Positions 30,380-40,644 are shown, numbered from the stretch's first letter. The stretch is DNA of 49,363 bases from an uncultured Microbacterium sp. (GCA_947503655.1 CANNEP010000014.1:1-49363); one strand, 5' to 3'. A program made the numbers and translations. The notes: generated by a model not told the origin, from the letters alone.

Positions 30380-31656
30380 TCACTCCGCAGTCATGGTTTC
30401 GCGTCGCGGCGCGGGAATGGGTTCGTTGTACTCGCTGGCCCGCAGAATCACGCGTGACCACAGCAGTGTCGCGACGAGCTGAATGCCAGCGCCGATGATG
30501 AACGGCAGTCGCAAGTCTTGGCGCGCCACGATGCCGCCAATCAGGGTCGCGATAGGCATGATGCCCCAGGTGACCGAGCGAATGATGCCGAGCACGCGCC
30601 CAAACAGACGGTTCGGAATGATGGTCTGACGTTGCGCACCCCACGGCACATTCCAGATCGAGATGCACGCAGCGCATATGGCGTACGTCACCATCGCCGT
30701 GATGATTTCGGGCGCAATCCAGACGCCCACCATTGACACCGTGCACGCAATGTTGGTCCAGAACATCACCGCGCCGCGCCCGAAGCGGGCAACGAGGCGC
30801 GGCGACACAATCGAACCGACCAGCGCGCCGAGCCCAACGCCGCTCATGACGAAACCGATCGCCACTTCCGGCACATGCTGTTCGTCGAGGAAGTACAGGA
30901 AGGTCGCTGCCTGCGCGAATGCGAGGCTGGAACCGACGACCGTCGTGTAGAGCGTCATCGTGCGCAGGTACTTCGTGTGCCACAGGTACGACAACGCTTC
31001 ACCGGCACCAGCCCCCGCCTGCGCATCCTCATGCTCAGCGATGAGTGGCCGCGCCGCACTGATCGGCAAGAACACCGCGAGCACCACGGGAATGATGAAG
31101 GCGGCGGCACCGAGCCATACGGGCAACGCGAGCGACACCGCAAACAGCACACCCGCGATCGGTGCCGCCAAGAAGCTGTCGATCGTAATCTGCGCGGCCT
31201 GCATGAAGCCGTTGGCGCGATCGAGCGCCTTCGGCGGCGTGACGGCAGGCACCACCGCGTTCGTCGCATACCGAAGGGCGTCTCTCCCAGCCCGAAGACC
31301 AACGTGGCCACCAGCAGACTCACGATTGTCAAGGTTCCGGTCGACGCCAAAATGGCCAACACCAGCGCGACCCCGCCACGCAGTGTGTTGGCAAGCGCCA
31401 TGATGTAGCGGCGGTCGAAGCGGTCGACGATCATGCCGGCGGGTAGACCGAAAATGAGCCAGGGCAAGAAGGCGACCGCTCCGAGCGCCGCAATGGCGAG
31501 CGGGTCGCGCGTGAGGGTCGTTGCGATGAGCGGCACCGCCGTGCGGCCGAGGCCGTCAGCGAGGTTTGAGAAGGCGGCGGCTGTCCACAGCTTCGCAAAA
31601 GTGGAACCGAGGTGCGGCTTGGTTGCGGTGCACGCACGCTGCGCGTGGGTCGTCAT
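30380..31656 (-). pseudogene. Frameshifted MFS transporter
   Basis: A major facilitator superfamily exporter split by one frameshift. The N-terminal part reads from 31656 (TFAKLWTAAAFSNLADGLGR; FLPWLIFGLPAGMIVDRFDRR is the family motif A) down to VFGLGET near 31285. The remaining frame continues with ATNAVVPAVTPPKALDRANG and further helices to the stop at 30380. The break falls at GAGACGCCCTTCGG on the minus strand (about 31270-31284). Removing two bases, or adding one, restores one chain of about 425 aa with 12 helices. Both halves are otherwise well preserved, so the mutation is recent or a sequencing error. It overlaps the regulator remnant upstream by 4 bp. Confidence 0.8.
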
Positions 31657-32189
31657 CGCGGGAGAAGGCCGACGTGGCGCGCAGCAGAGGCGTCACGACG
31701 GGCGTTCAGAGCCGTCTCCGAGTCATCGAAGGCTGGAAGGGGGAAGATGTCGGCGCGGACGGCAAAGCGTCGCACGCCGTCACCGGTTTGGTCGCGGTAC
31801 TTTTCGACGTATTCAGAGATCACGTTCTGTACCGCTTCTGCCATCTCAGTGAACTGCTCGTCAGTGAGAGAGACAGTGGAGGTTGTGAGGAGGGCCTTGA
31901 GGTCGTCGTCATCGGGGATGTCAGCCGTGTCGCGCAAGAAGCCGAGAAGCTGCTCGTGGCGACGACGGTAGAACTCTTCGATCACGATTGACGTGGCGAG
32001 CTTGCCAGCAGGCGTCACCCGCGCATCAGGGGCACCCATCGCGACGGAACCACGAGGGCGCTCCCACCAGCGCTCGCGAGCGGTGCCCTGCCCTTGAACC
32101 TCACGAATGAGGTCATGCTTGGCCAACTCGCGAAGGTGGTAGCTCGTGCGCCCCGCTCGATAGGCTTTCGCCATGACAGATACTGACAA
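31653..32189 (-). pseudogene. N-terminally truncated ArsR-type (HTH) transcriptional regulator
   Basis: The frame encodes the recognition-helix end of a winged-helix regulator (GRTSYHLRELAKHDLIREV), then a C-terminal domain with DDLKALLTTSTVSLTDEQFTEMAE and an effector-like region. Relatives carry about 45-50 further residues before TSYHLREL, forming helices 1-3 of the DNA-binding domain. Here the frame runs straight into the start of the divergent dcp gene (32173), so the N-terminus is missing. The visible product would lack most of its DNA-binding domain. The paired downstream exporter is also broken, suggesting the whole regulator-transporter unit is decaying. Confidence 0.7.
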
Positions 32190-34221
32190 CCCGCTGCTGA
32201 CTCCGTCATCGCTTCCCTACGGAATCCCCGACTACTCCGCCATCAAGCCCGAGCACTATATTCCGGCATTCCAGGCGGCTTTTGCCGAGCAGTTGCAGGA
32301 GATCAGCGCTATTACGCGCGTGCGATCGATGCCCATGTTTGAGAACACGCTCGAAGCGTGGGAGCGCACCGGCGAGCAGCTCGAGTACGTCACCAACGCG
32401 TTCTACACGGTCAGCTCGGCCGATGCCACCGCAGACATTCAGGCCGTCGAAGAAGAATTGGCCCCGTTCTACGCCGCGCACAACGACGCGATCATTCTCG
32501 ACGCGTTCCTGTACTCGCGCGTGAAGACGATTTGGGAGTCGCGTGACGAGCGCGAGTACACCCCCGAGCAGCGCTACCTGATTGAGCGTCGCTACGCCGA
32601 AATGACGTACGCCGGAGCCGGTCTCGATGACGACGCAAAGACGCGTCTCAAGGAGCTCAACGCGCGGCTTGCGACACTGACCACGTCGTTCGAAAAGAAC
32701 CTCCTCGGCGACACCAACCGCCTCGCACCGCTGTTTGCCGACGCCAGCGCTCTCGACGGCGCGACGCCCAGTGAACTCGACGCCGCCCGTGCAGCAGCCG
32801 CCGAGCGCGGCGAGGAGGGCTACATGCTCTCACTCCCCCTGTTCACCGGCCACCCCCTGCTCGCATCCCTCACCAACCGCGCGTCGCGCGAAAGTATCAT
32901 GCAGGCGTCACTCGCCCGCGCCACCGCTGGCGAACACTCGAACGCCGAAGTGCTCCTCGAGATCGTGCGGTTGCGTGCCGAGCGCGCAGAACTCCTCGGA
33001 TACGCTTCACACGCGACCTACATCACGTCAGATGAGACCGCTGGCTCCCCCGAAGCCGTCCACACACGCCTGCGCGAGCTCGCCGCCCCCGCGGCCCGTA
33101 ACGCTGTTGCCGAGCAGCAGGCGCTGCAGGAGCTCATCGATAAGAGCGAAGCGGAACCATTTGAGCTGCAAGCCCACGACTGGGCGTTCTACACGGAGAA
33201 GGTCCGCGCCGAAAAGTACAACGTCGACACCGCCGCACTGCGCCCGTGGTTTGAAGCCGAACGTGTGCTGACCGACGGTGTCTTCTATGCTGCGACGCAG
33301 CTGTACGGCATCACGTTCACGGAACGACCCGATCTGCCGACGTACCACCCCGATGCCCGCACCTTCGAGGTCTTCAACGAAGATGGTTCCGCTCTCGGGC
33401 TCTTCATTCTTGACCTCTACACGCGCGACTCGAAGCGCGGCGGAGCGTGGATGAACCACCTCGTCTCGCAGTCACACCTGCGGGGCACGAAGCCCGTTGT
33501 GCTCAACAACCTCAACGTGCCCAAGCCCGCCTCCGGGCCGACGCTGTTGACGCTTGACGAGGTCAACACGCTCTTCCACGAGTTCGGTCATGCGCTACAC
33601 GGCCTATTTGCCGTCGCCACCTATCCGCACTTCGCTGGCACGAATGTGTTCCGTGATTTTGTTGAGTTCCCGAGCCAGGTCAACGAAATGTGGATCATGT
33701 GGCCCGAGGTGCTCAGCAACTACGCTCGCCATATCGAGACGGGCGAACCGCTCGACGCCGGCGTTGTCGCCCGCATGGCGGAGTCAGAGACGTTCAACCA
33801 GGGCTTCGCGACGAGCGAATACTTGGCGGCGGCGTGGCTTGACCAGGCATGGCACTCGCTGTCGGCTGCCGATGCGCAGGCCGTCACCGACGTTGCCGCA
33901 TTCCAGGCGGCTGCACTTGCTGACATCGGACTCGACAATGCCGTGGTTCCGCCCCGCTACGCGTCGACGTACTTTGCGCACGTCTTCTCGGGCGGCTACA
34001 GCGCCGGCTACTACTCCTACATTTGGAGCGAGGTGCTCGATGCCGACACCGTCGAGTGGTTCAAAGAGTCGGGCGGACTCACCCGCGCGAACGGCGACCG
34101 CTTCCGCGAGCGACTGCTCGGCGTCGGTGGTTCCAAAGACCCGCTCGAGGCGTACCGCGACTTCCGCGGTCGCGATGCTGACATCGCGCCGCTCCTGAAA
34201 CGTCGCGGCCTGAGCGAATAA
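32173..34221 (+). CDS. M3-family metallopeptidase (Dcp-like oligopeptidase)
   Basis: A 682-aa cytoplasmic zinc peptidase of family M3. The zinc site FHEFGHALHG places H469, E470 and H473, with the third ligand glutamate in NVFRDFVEFPSQVNE about 25 residues further. Start and end look complete (MTDTDNPLLTPSSLPYG opening, LLKRRGLSE ending). It could degrade short peptides, including those imported by the peptide ABC system. No Shine-Dalgarno is seen; a TAGGCT seven bases before the ATG could be a -10 giving a leaderless mRNA. Its upstream region appears to have been rebuilt by the deletion that truncated the neighbouring regulator. Confidence 0.94.
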   Translation: MTDTDNPLLTPSSLPYGIPDYSAIKPEHYIPAFQAAFAEQLQEISAITRVRSMPMFENTLEAWERTGEQLEYVTNAFYTVSSADATADIQAVEEELAPFYAAHNDAIILDAFLYSRVKTIWESRDEREYTPEQRYLIERRYAEMTYAGAGLDDDAKTRLKELNARLATLTTSFEKNLLGDTNRLAPLFADASALDGATPSELDAARAAAAERGEEGYMLSLPLFTGHPLLASLTNRASRESIMQASLARATAGEHSNAEVLLEIVRLRAERAELLGYASHATYITSDETAGSPEAVHTRLRELAAPAARNAVAEQQALQELIDKSEAEPFELQAHDWAFYTEKVRAEKYNVDTAALRPWFEAERVLTDGVFYAATQLYGITFTERPDLPTYHPDARTFEVFNEDGSALGLFILDLYTRDSKRGGAWMNHLVSQSHLRGTKPVVLNNLNVPKPASGPTLLTLDEVNTLFHEFGHALHGLFAVATYPHFAGTNVFRDFVEFPSQVNEMWIMWPEVLSNYARHIETGEPLDAGVVARMAESETFNQGFATSEYLAAAWLDQAWHSLSAADAQAVTDVAAFQAAALADIGLDNAVVPPRYASTYFAHVFSGGYSAGYYSYIWSEVLDADTVEWFKESGGLTRANGDRFRERLLGVGGSKDPLEAYRDFRGRDADIAPLLKRRGLSE

Positions 34222-34272
34222 CATTGAGGGGTGCGGGTGGAGCAACACCCGCACCCCCATCGAGGAGCACCC

Positions 34273-34770
34273 ATGTCGATTCCCCCGCTTTCGCCCGAAC
34301 CCTACACCGAGGTGACCTCGGAGAGCCTCGAGGCTGAACTCCTCGTCGTCATTCGCCACGAGGGTGTGACGGTCGCTGACCTGCGCAACATCTTCGACTC
34401 GTCGTTCAATGCCCTGGGGCGTTCGATGTCTGCAGGCCAGTTCATTGCTGTCGGCCCGGCATACGCGGTCTACTACGGCGACCCGACGGGTGTGTTCGAT
34501 GTAGAGGTCGGCTTCCCGGCCATGGGTGCGCCGACGAGCGTTATTGAGAGCCCAGCCGGACGCATTCACGCCTCAGCATTGCCGGCGGGCCCCGCGATGA
34601 TTCTCAGCCACACGGGCTCCTACGAGACCATGTCTGACTCGTGGCAGAAGGTCACGAGCGGTGCCACCGGTGAGCTGCGCGACATCTGGATTGAGGCCTA
34701 CGTCAGCGACCCGCGCACGGTCGCCACCACCAACATGCGCACCGACCTGATTCTGCCCGTCAAGCCGTAG
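34273..34770 (+). CDS. GyrI-like / AraC effector-binding domain protein
   Basis: A 165-aa single-domain protein of the GyrI-like small-molecule-binding (SHS2) fold. Features are the central QFIAVGPAYAVYYGDP, the repeat-like VDVEVGFPAMG stretch and GSYETMSDSWQKV, equivalent to the GPYEELGEAWGRL region of this family. It lacks a DNA-binding domain, so it may bind or hydrolyse small cyclic compounds as some stand-alone members do. The start at 34273 follows GAGGAG; an ATG at 34231 adds unrelated residues. It lies 51 bp after the M3 peptidase and overlaps the end of the convergent benE-type gene by 11 bp. Confidence 0.82.
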   Translation: MSIPPLSPEPYTEVTSESLEAELLVVIRHEGVTVADLRNIFDSSFNALGRSMSAGQFIAVGPAYAVYYGDPTGVFDVEVGFPAMGAPTSVIESPAGRIHASALPAGPAMILSHTGSYETMSDSWQKVTSGATGELRDIWIEAYVSDPRTVATTNMRTDLILPVKP

Positions 34771-35974
34771 CGTCAGCTTCGGCACGAGGCTTACGGGCGC
34801 TCGTGATGAAGACCAGCCACATGATGGTTCCGACGATGAGGCCCCAGACAGCGGAACCAAAGCCAAAGACCGTCATGCCGCTGGCGACGACGATGAAGGT
34901 TCCGACCGCCACCACGCGGGCGCGCGCGTCTTCGAGAGCGCTCATGATCGCGGTGATCAGCGCTCCGAGCAACGCGAGCCCGGCGACAGACACGATGAGA
35001 ATCGTCGGACTTGCGGCGATGAGCGCACCAGCGACGGTGGCTGTCAGCCCCAGCAGAATGTAGACGATGCCGCCAGTAGCCGTTGCGATCCATCGGCGAT
35101 CACGAGGCGTGTGTTCGTCACCGACCATGATCGCGGCCGACAGCGCGGACAGGTTGACCGTCTGGGCGCCGAACGGCGCCGAGACTGCACTCGCGAGCCC
35201 GGTCGTGAGCATAATCTGCCGGGCTGGCGCTGGCGCGTAGCCGTACGCGTGTAGCACGGTGAAGCCGGGGATGTTTTGGCCCGCCATTGTCACGATGTAC
35301 ATCGGAATCGCGAGCGACACGATCGCGAGTGGGTCGGCGAATGACGGTGCGACCAGCTCAAGATGCGGTGCGAGGTTAACGCCCGCCGCCCACGATGGCC
35401 CGGCTGAGATGATCACCAGCACCACGGTGAGGAGCACTGCCGCGGGTACCGCCCAGCGAGCCGCGAATCGCGACAGCACCAGCCACACTAGAATCGGCGG
35501 CAGAGCGAGTGCGGGGAACGTCATCGACGCTTCGACCGGCACGAGACAAATGGGTAGCAGAATGCCGGCGAGCATCGCGGAACCAATGGGCGCCGGAATA
35601 CTCGTCATCACCCGTGACAGCCACGGCCAGAGCCCGGTGAGCGCAATCATGACGCCCACGACGATGAAGGCCGCCACAGCAGTTGGGAAGTCTTGCGTGA
35701 TGGTGCCGGCGCCCACCAAAACGGCGGCACCCGGCGTCGACCATGCGATAGAGATCGGCCACCGCGAGGTTGCCGACAGCACGATCGCGAGAACGCCCTG
35801 CACCAGGCTGACGACAAGCAGACCCGACGCCGCTTGACCAGCCGTTGCCCCAACCGCGACGGCACCGGCCATCACAATCGCAAACGACGACGCAAAGCCC
35901 GCGAGGGCACCGCTAACGCCTGCGAGGATCGGGGCGAGCACGGGAGGCTTCGTTGCCTCGGGCGTCGGTGTCAC
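34760..35974 (-). CDS. BenE-family benzoate/H+ symporter-like transporter
   Basis: A 404-aa integral membrane protein with about twelve hydrophobic helices. The N-terminal region GVSGALAGFASSFAIVMAGA, the ISIAWSTPGAAVLVG block and the FTVLHAYGYAPAPARQIMLTTGL / APFGAQTVNLSALSAAI region match the BenE family. The true substrate could be another aromatic or organic acid because no aromatic-degradation genes are near. It begins three bases after the clpX stop on the same strand, so read-through from clpX is possible. The 3' end overlaps the convergent GyrI-like gene by 11 bp. Confidence 0.88.
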   Translation of the reverse strand: MTPTPEATKPPVLAPILAGVSGALAGFASSFAIVMAGAVAVGATAGQAASGLLVVSLVQGVLAIVLSATSRWPISIAWSTPGAAVLVGAGTITQDFPTAVAAFIVVGVMIALTGLWPWLSRVMTSIPAPIGSAMLAGILLPICLVPVEASMTFPALALPPILVWLVLSRFAARWAVPAAVLLTVVLVIISAGPSWAAGVNLAPHLELVAPSFADPLAIVSLAIPMYIVTMAGQNIPGFTVLHAYGYAPAPARQIMLTTGLASAVSAPFGAQTVNLSALSAAIMVGDEHTPRDRRWIATATGGIVYILLGLTATVAGALIAASPTILIVSVAGLALLGALITAIMSALEDARARVVAVGTFIVVASGMTVFGFGSAVWGLIVGTIMWLVFITSARKPRAEADATA

Positions 35975-35977
35975 GGA

Positions 35978-37246
35978 CTACGCGCTCTTGCGCTTTTGCT
36001 TCATCACGAGCGTGGGTGCGTCGCCATCAACGACGGCGGCACGCGTGACAATGACCTTCTGCACGTTGTCAGCCGAGGGAATCTCGAACATGATTGGGCC
36101 GAGCACGTCTTCCAGAATCGCGCGGAGGCCGCGGGCACCGGTCTTGCGAGCAACCGCGAGGTCGGCCACAGCGAGCAGCGCGTCTTCGTCAAACTCCAGC
36201 GTCACGCCGTCGAGCTCGAACATGCGCTGGTACTGCTTGACCAGGGCGTTGCGCGGCACTGTCAGAATATCCATCAGCGCACGCTGGTCGAGCGGCGATA
36301 CCGAAGCCACAACCGGGAGTCGGCCAATGAACTCCGGAATCAGACCGAAGCGATGCAGATCTTCTGGCAGCACCTCAGCGAACAGGTCCATGTCATCACC
36401 CTTGTGGTGCAGCGGAGCGCCAAAGCCGACGCCGTGCTTACCGACACGCGACGACACGATGTCTTCGAGGCCAGCAAATGCGCCAGCAACAATGAACAGC
36501 ACGTTCGTGGTGTCAATCTGGATGAACTCTTGATGCGGGTGCTTGCGACCACCCTGCGGCGGAACCGAAGCCACGGTTCCTTCCAAAATCTTCAGTAGCG
36601 CTTGCTGCACGCCCTCGCCCGACACGTCGCGCGTGATCGACGGGTTCTCCGCCTTGCGGGCAATCTTGTCGATCTCATCGATGTAGATGATGCCGGTCTC
36701 AGCGCGCTTGACGTCGTAATCGGCGGCCTGCAGGAGCTTCAGCAGAATGTTCTCAACGTCTTCACCGACGTAACCAGCCTCGGTGAGCGAGGTGGCGTCA
36801 GCGACGGCGAACGGAACATTGAGGCGCTTGGCGAGGGTCTGTGCGAGATACGTCTTACCGCAACCCGTCGGGCCGATCATGAGGATATTACTCTTGGCAA
36901 TCTCAATGTCTTCAGCCTTGTCTTCAGCCGCCTGCAAGGTTCCGCGTGCACGCACGCGCTTGTAGTGGTTGTAGACGGCGACAGCCAGCGCACGCTTCGC
37001 GGGCTCTTGACCGACGACGTACTCTTCGAGGAAGGAGAAAATCTCACGCGGCTTCGGCAGATCAAACTCGACGACCTCACCGTTGGCCGCCTCAGCCATG
37101 CGCTCTTCGACGATCTCGTTGCAGAGCTCAATGCACTCGTCGCAAATGTAGACGCCGGGGCCAGCGATCAGCTGTTGCACCTGCTTCTGGCTCTTGCCAC
37201 AGAAGGAGCACTTAAACAGATCGGCGCTCTCACCGAGACGTGTCAT
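35978..37246 (-). CDS. clpX: ATP-dependent Clp protease ATP-binding subunit ClpX
   Basis: A 422-aa AAA+ unfoldase that feeds substrates to ClpP. The N-terminal zinc domain binds through C13, C16, C35 and C38 (CSFC...CDEC). Walker A GPTGCGKT is at 125-132, Walker [11 protein letters not shown] near 190, and the pore loop and the ClpP-docking loop (IGF-type, [12 protein letters not shown] region) follow. The start at 37246 has AAGGAG at good spacing; the open frame to 37288 has no such site. It lies about 140 bp downstream of clpP2 with a hairpin between them, so part of its transcription may be separate. Confidence 0.97.
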   Translation of the reverse strand: MTRLGESADLFKCSFCGKSQKQVQQLIAGPGVYICDECIELCNEIVEERMAEAANGEVVEFDLPKPREIFSFLEEYVVGQEPAKRALAVAVYNHYKRVRARGTLQAAEDKAEDIEIAKSNILMIGPTGCGKTYLAQTLAKRLNVPFAVADATSLTEAGYVGEDVENILLKLLQAADYDVKRAETGIIYIDEIDKIARKAENPSITRDVSGEGVQQALLKILEGTVASVPPQGGRKHPHQEFIQIDTTNVLFIVAGAFAGLEDIVSSRVGKHGVGFGAPLHHKGDDMDLFAEVLPEDLHRFGLIPEFIGRLPVVASVSPLDQRALMDILTVPRNALVKQYQRMFELDGVTLEFDEDALLAVADLAVARKTGARGLRAILEDVLGPIMFEIPSADNVQKVIVTRAAVVDGDAPTLVMKQKRKSA

Positions 37247-37343
37247 CGATTTCTCCTTCGTTTGCTGACACTTCGAGCCTAAACGCATCTACCGACATCG
37301 GCTCGGATATTCGCCGTGTAACGGAACAACACGTCGAAATGAT

Positions 37344-37375
37344 GATGGCCCCGAGAGGTTAATCTCGAGGCCATC
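37344..37375. terminator. Hairpin between clpP2 and clpX
   Basis: GATGGCC-C-CGAGA-GGTTAA-TCTCG-A-GGCCATC forms a 12-bp stem with one mismatch. It follows the clpP2 stop by 11 bp. It may end or attenuate the clpP1P2 transcript ahead of clpX. The loop and inner stem are identical to the hairpin after proA. Confidence 0.6.
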
Positions 37376-37386
37376 AATCGGGATAC

Positions 37387-38052
37387 TTACGCGGTGAGCG
37401 CCTGCGGCTTGCGCTTGCGCGTCGTCAGTACCTGGTCAACCAGACCGTACTCCAGCGCCTCCTGTGCCGACAGGATCTTGTCGCGATCGATGTCTTTGTG
37501 GACCTGCTCGACCGAGCGGCCGGTGTGCTTCGCCATGGTCTCTTCGAGCCACGTGCGCATGCGCATGATCTCGGCGGCCTGAATCTCGATGTCAGAGGCC
37601 TGACCGTGACCGGCCTCACCAACAGCGGGCTGGTGCATCAGGATGCGCGCGTTCGGCAGAGCCAGACGCTTGCCCGGCGTACCACCGGCGAGTAGCACCG
37701 AAGCTGCCGACGCGGCCTGACCCAGAACGACCGTCTGGATGTCGGGTGCGACGTACTGCATGGTGTCGTAGATCGCGGTCATCGCCGTGAACGAGCCACC
37801 GGGCGAGTTGATGTACATCGTGATGTCGCGGTCGGTGTCTTGGCTTTCCAGAACCAGGAGCTGCGCCATCACGTCGTCAGCCGATGCGTCGTCAACCTGC
37901 ACGCCGAGGAAGATCACGCGGTCTTCAAACAGCTTGTTGTACGGGTCTTGACGCTTGTAGCCGTAGGCGGTGCGCTCTTCGAACTGCGGCAGGATGTAGC
38001 GGCTCGACGGCATCTGCAGGCCCGAGGGGCCACCGTAAGAGGGAGTGTTCAT
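37387..38052 (-). CDS. clpP2: ATP-dependent Clp protease proteolytic subunit ClpP2
   Basis: A 221-aa serine protease subunit. Catalytic residues are visible as S115 (GQAASAAS), H140 (MHQPA) and D191 (DIDRDK). Actinobacteria use a mixed ClpP1P2 tetradecamer, and this subunit carries the family's longer N-terminal segment ([17 protein letters not shown]). It starts 26 bp downstream of clpP1 and is clearly cotranscribed with it. Confidence 0.97.
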   Translation of the reverse strand: MNTPSYGGPSGLQMPSSRYILPQFEERTAYGYKRQDPYNKLFEDRVIFLGVQVDDASADDVMAQLLVLESQDTDRDITMYINSPGGSFTAMTAIYDTMQYVAPDIQTVVLGQAASAASVLLAGGTPGKRLALPNARILMHQPAVGEAGHGQASDIEIQAAEIMRMRTWLEETMAKHTGRSVEQVHKDIDRDKILSAQEALEYGLVDQVLTTRKRKPQALTA

Positions 38053-38078
38053 TACTCGATTCCTTCGTCCTTATGCCG

Positions 38079-38663
38079 TTACTTCTCGGTACCGCCGCCG
38101 CCGGCCACATCGGTCGCGTGTTCGCGGATGTGGTCGACAAAGCCGTATTCGAGGGCCTCTTCTGCCGTGAACCAGCGGTCGCGGTCACCATCAGCGTTGA
38201 TCTGCTCAACGGTCTTGCCGGTCTGCGAAGCCGTGATCTCAGCGAGGCGCTTCTTCATGTTGAGGATGAGCGCAGCCTGCGTCTGGATGTCGCTGGCGGT
38301 TCCGCCGAAGCCACCGTGCGGCTGGTGCAGCAGAACGCGGGCGTTCGGCGTGATGTAACGCTTGCCTTTGGTTCCGCTCGTCAGCAGCAACTGGCCCATC
38401 GAGGCGGCCATACCGATGCCGACCGTCACGATGTCGTTCGGAACGAACTGCATCGTGTCGTAGATCGCCATACCCGCGGTGATGGAACCACCGGGCGAGT
38501 TGATGTAGAGGTAAATGTCTTTCTGCGGGTCTTCCGCAGCAAGAAGAAGAATCTTGGCGCAGATCTCGTTTGCGTTGTCGTCGCGAACTTCGGACCCGAG
38601 CCAAATGATGCGGTCCTTCAGCAGCCGGTCGAAGACGCTGGTCGCCATGAGGGGTTCAGCCAT
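38079..38663 (-). CDS. clpP1: ATP-dependent Clp protease proteolytic subunit ClpP1
   Basis: A 194-aa serine protease subunit that assembles with ClpP2. Triad: S88 (GMAASMG), H113 (LLHQPHGG) and D162 (GDRDRWF). The start at 38663 ([12 protein letters not shown]) has GGGAG upstream; an open extension to 38708 is unsupported. It ends in a glycine-rich tail (VAGGGGTEK). It follows trigger factor with a strong hairpin between, and has its own -10-like TAGATT at 38693-38698. Confidence 0.97.
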   Translation of the reverse strand: MAEPLMATSVFDRLLKDRIIWLGSEVRDDNANEICAKILLLAAEDPQKDIYLYINSPGGSITAGMAIYDTMQFVPNDIVTVGIGMAASMGQLLLTSGTKGKRYITPNARVLLHQPHGGFGGTASDIQTQAALILNMKKRLAEITASQTGKTVEQINADGDRDRWFTAEEALEYGFVDHIREHATDVAGGGGTEK

Positions 38664-38692
38664 GAGTGCTCCCAATTCCTTGTGGTGATTCG

Positions 38693-38740
38693 AATCTACC
38701 GGCGTCACAGGCCCGTCTCGCCCGTGTTCGCCGTCGGCAT
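38693..38740 (-). promoter_or_regulatory. clpP1P2 promoter with possible ClgR box
   Basis: A -10-like TAGATT lies at 38693-38698. About 30-45 bp upstream the plus strand reads GTTCGCCGTCGGCAT (38726-38740), an imperfect match to the GTTCGC-centre-GCGAAC type operator of ClgR, the known activator of clp genes in actinobacteria. The right half is degenerate. No clgR gene is in the window. Confidence 0.3.
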
Positions 38741-38807
38741 ATCAGGTGTCGCGGCATACTCACCACGAAGACCTCTCCCCTGCCAAAATTCGGTCGATAG
38801 AGACGAC

Positions 38808-38839
38808 GAAGGCCGGACGATTCGCATCGTCCGGCCTTC
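38808..38839 (-). terminator. Terminator of tig
   Basis: GAAGGCCGGACGA pairs perfectly with TCGTCCGGCCTTC around a 6-nt loop, 10 bp after the tig stop. The 13-bp GC-rich stem lacks a T tract, as usual in this genome. Confidence 0.75.
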
Positions 38840-38849
38840 GCGTTACGAA

Positions 38850-40301
38850 TTACTCAGCCTTCTTGGCTGGAGCCTTCTTCGCGGCGGGCTTCTTCGCAGG
38901 CTTCTCGTCTGCGTCAGCCGCTTCGTCCTTCTTCGCGGCCGGCTTCTTCGCGGCGGGCTTCTTTGCAGGAGCCTTCTTCGCGGGCTTCTCAGCCTCTGCC
39001 TCTTCGGCCTCGTCAGCGTCGTCCTCAACGGCAGCGAAGCCGCTCAGGTCAACAGCCTTGCCGTCGGTGTCAACGACCGAAACCTTGCCGAGAGCAATCG
39101 CGAGAGCCTTGTTGCGAGCAACCTCAGCAACGAGGGCTGGGATCTGGCCGTTCTGCTGCAGGATGTCAGCGAACTCCTGCGGCGACATGCCGTACTGGCC
39201 AGCCGACTGGATCAGGTACTGCGTGAGCTCTTCCTGACCAACCTGGACCTTGGCGTCTTCAGCCACAGCGTCGAGAACCATCTGCGTGCGGAACTGCTTC
39301 TCGCTCGCTTCGGTAACCTCTGCGCGGTGTGCGTCGTCTTCGAGACGGTTCTCACCCTCGAGGTGTGCGTGCACCTCGTCTTCGATGAGCTGCGGCGGAA
39401 CCGGAATCTCCACCTTCTCGAGGAGAGCCTCGATGAGCTTGTCGCGAGCGGCCGCACCCTGCGTGAAGACACCCTGCTCAGCAACGCGTGCCTGCAGGCT
39501 GTCGCGCAGTTCAGCGATCGTGTCGAACTCCGACGCCATCTGAGCGAAGTCGTCGTCAGCCTCGGGAAGCTCGCGCTCCTTGACAGCCACAACCGTGACA
39601 GCGACCTCAGCCTCTTCGCCAGCGTGCTCGCCACCGACCAGCTTCGAGCGGAACGTGGTGTCTTCACCAGCGGTCAGCGTCTCAACAGCCTCGTCGGTGC
39701 CCTCGAGCAGTTCGCCCGAGCCCACCTCGTACGAAACGCCCTCGGCGCGGTCAATCTCGTTACCGTCGATCGCTGCAACCAGGTTCAGCTCAACGAAGTC
39801 GCCCTTCTTGGCAGCGCGGTCAACCGTGACCAGCGTGCCGAAGCGGCCGCGCAGGCGGTCCAGTTCTTCGGCGACAGCGTTCTCGTCGACAGCAACAGCG
39901 TCAACGGTCAGCTTGATGTCTGCCAGTGCCGGCAGCTCGAACTCGGGGCGAACGTCAACCTCAACCTCGATGACAACGTCACCAGAGAAGTCTTTCTCCG
40001 ACGGCCATTCGATGATCTCTGCCGACGGGCGACCCAGAACGCGCAGTTCGTTGTCGTTGACCGCCTGGCGGTAGAAACCGTCGAGACCCTCGTTGACAGC
40101 GTGCTCGATGACAGCACCGCGACCGACGCGTTGGTCGATGATCGGGGCCGGAACCTTACCCTTGCGGAAGCCGGGGATCTGGATGTCCTGAGCAATGTGC
40201 TCGTACGCGTGTGCAACGGAAGGCTTGAGCTCTTCCGGCGTGACCGTGATGCGCAGCTTGACCCGCGTGGGGCTCAGCTTCTCGACGGTGCTGTTCACCA
40301 T
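38850..40301 (-). CDS. tig: Trigger factor with Lys/Ala-rich C-terminal tail
   Basis: A 483-aa ribosome-bound chaperone and peptidyl-prolyl isomerase. The ribosome-binding signature GFRKGKVP is near residue 45; the PPIase domain begins around [16 protein letters not shown] and the C-terminal chaperone domain follows. After a short acidic linker ([14 protein letters not shown]) the last 50 or so residues are repeats of the KKPAAKK/KKAPAKK type, like histone-H1-style tails. E. coli trigger factor is 432 aa and lacks this. The start at 40301 (MVNSTVEKL) has AAGGAG upstream; the frame open to 40427 runs into tRNA-Pro. First gene of tig-clpP1-clpP2-clpX. Confidence 0.97.
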   Translation of the reverse strand: MVNSTVEKLSPTRVKLRITVTPEELKPSVAHAYEHIAQDIQIPGFRKGKVPAPIIDQRVGRGAVIEHAVNEGLDGFYRQAVNDNELRVLGRPSAEIIEWPSEKDFSGDVVIEVEVDVRPEFELPALADIKLTVDAVAVDENAVAEELDRLRGRFGTLVTVDRAAKKGDFVELNLVAAIDGNEIDRAEGVSYEVGSGELLEGTDEAVETLTAGEDTTFRSKLVGGEHAGEEAEVAVTVVAVKERELPEADDDFAQMASEFDTIAELRDSLQARVAEQGVFTQGAAARDKLIEALLEKVEIPVPPQLIEDEVHAHLEGENRLEDDAHRAEVTEASEKQFRTQMVLDAVAEDAKVQVGQEELTQYLIQSAGQYGMSPQEFADILQQNGQIPALVAEVARNKALAIALGKVSVVDTDGKAVDLSGFAAVEDDADEAEEAEAEKPAKKAPAKKPAAKKPAAKKDEAADADEKPAKKPAAKKAPAKKAE

Positions 40302-40366
40302 GCTTGTTCGTTCTCCTTGTTGGTTCTTCACGTGCAGAAATGCTGGTGAAGATTCTGGATGGTCGT

Positions 40367-40443
40367 TGGTCGGGGCGACAGGAGTTGAACCTGCGACCTC
40401 CCGCTCCCAAAGCGGGCGCTCTACCAAACTGAGCTACGCCCCG
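40367..40443 (-). tRNA. tRNA-Pro (TGG anticodon)
   Basis: Minus-strand cloverleaf of 77 nt with encoded CCA. Acceptor CGGGGCG/CGCCCCG, D arm GTAGCTCAGTTTGGTAGAGC, anticodon stem CCCGC/GCGGG with loop TTTGGGA (anticodon TGG), T arm GCAGGTTCAACTCCTGT. A -10-like TAGACT lies at 40482-40487. It lies 65 bp upstream of tig, same strand. Confidence 0.95.
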
Positions 40444-40644
40444 GAACTATTGCGCACAAACGCACGGAAACGACCCCCGAAAGTCTAGCCGATGGAAATG
40501 GGCTTGCGTGCCGCGGCGACACGCACTCGGTAAAAATTTGGGCCAAGCGTCATGAGCACCCAAAAATATCCGCTAGTGTAGACACGTTCTATCCAATGAA
40601 CACCGAACGCAGAATGGCTGAAAAGCCGCGTAATTCCGCGCTTT

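Noticed and set aside
30380..31656. Two separate small MFS genes
   Set aside because: Each half lacks the other's helices, and the reading frames join at one point into a single normal-length MFS protein.
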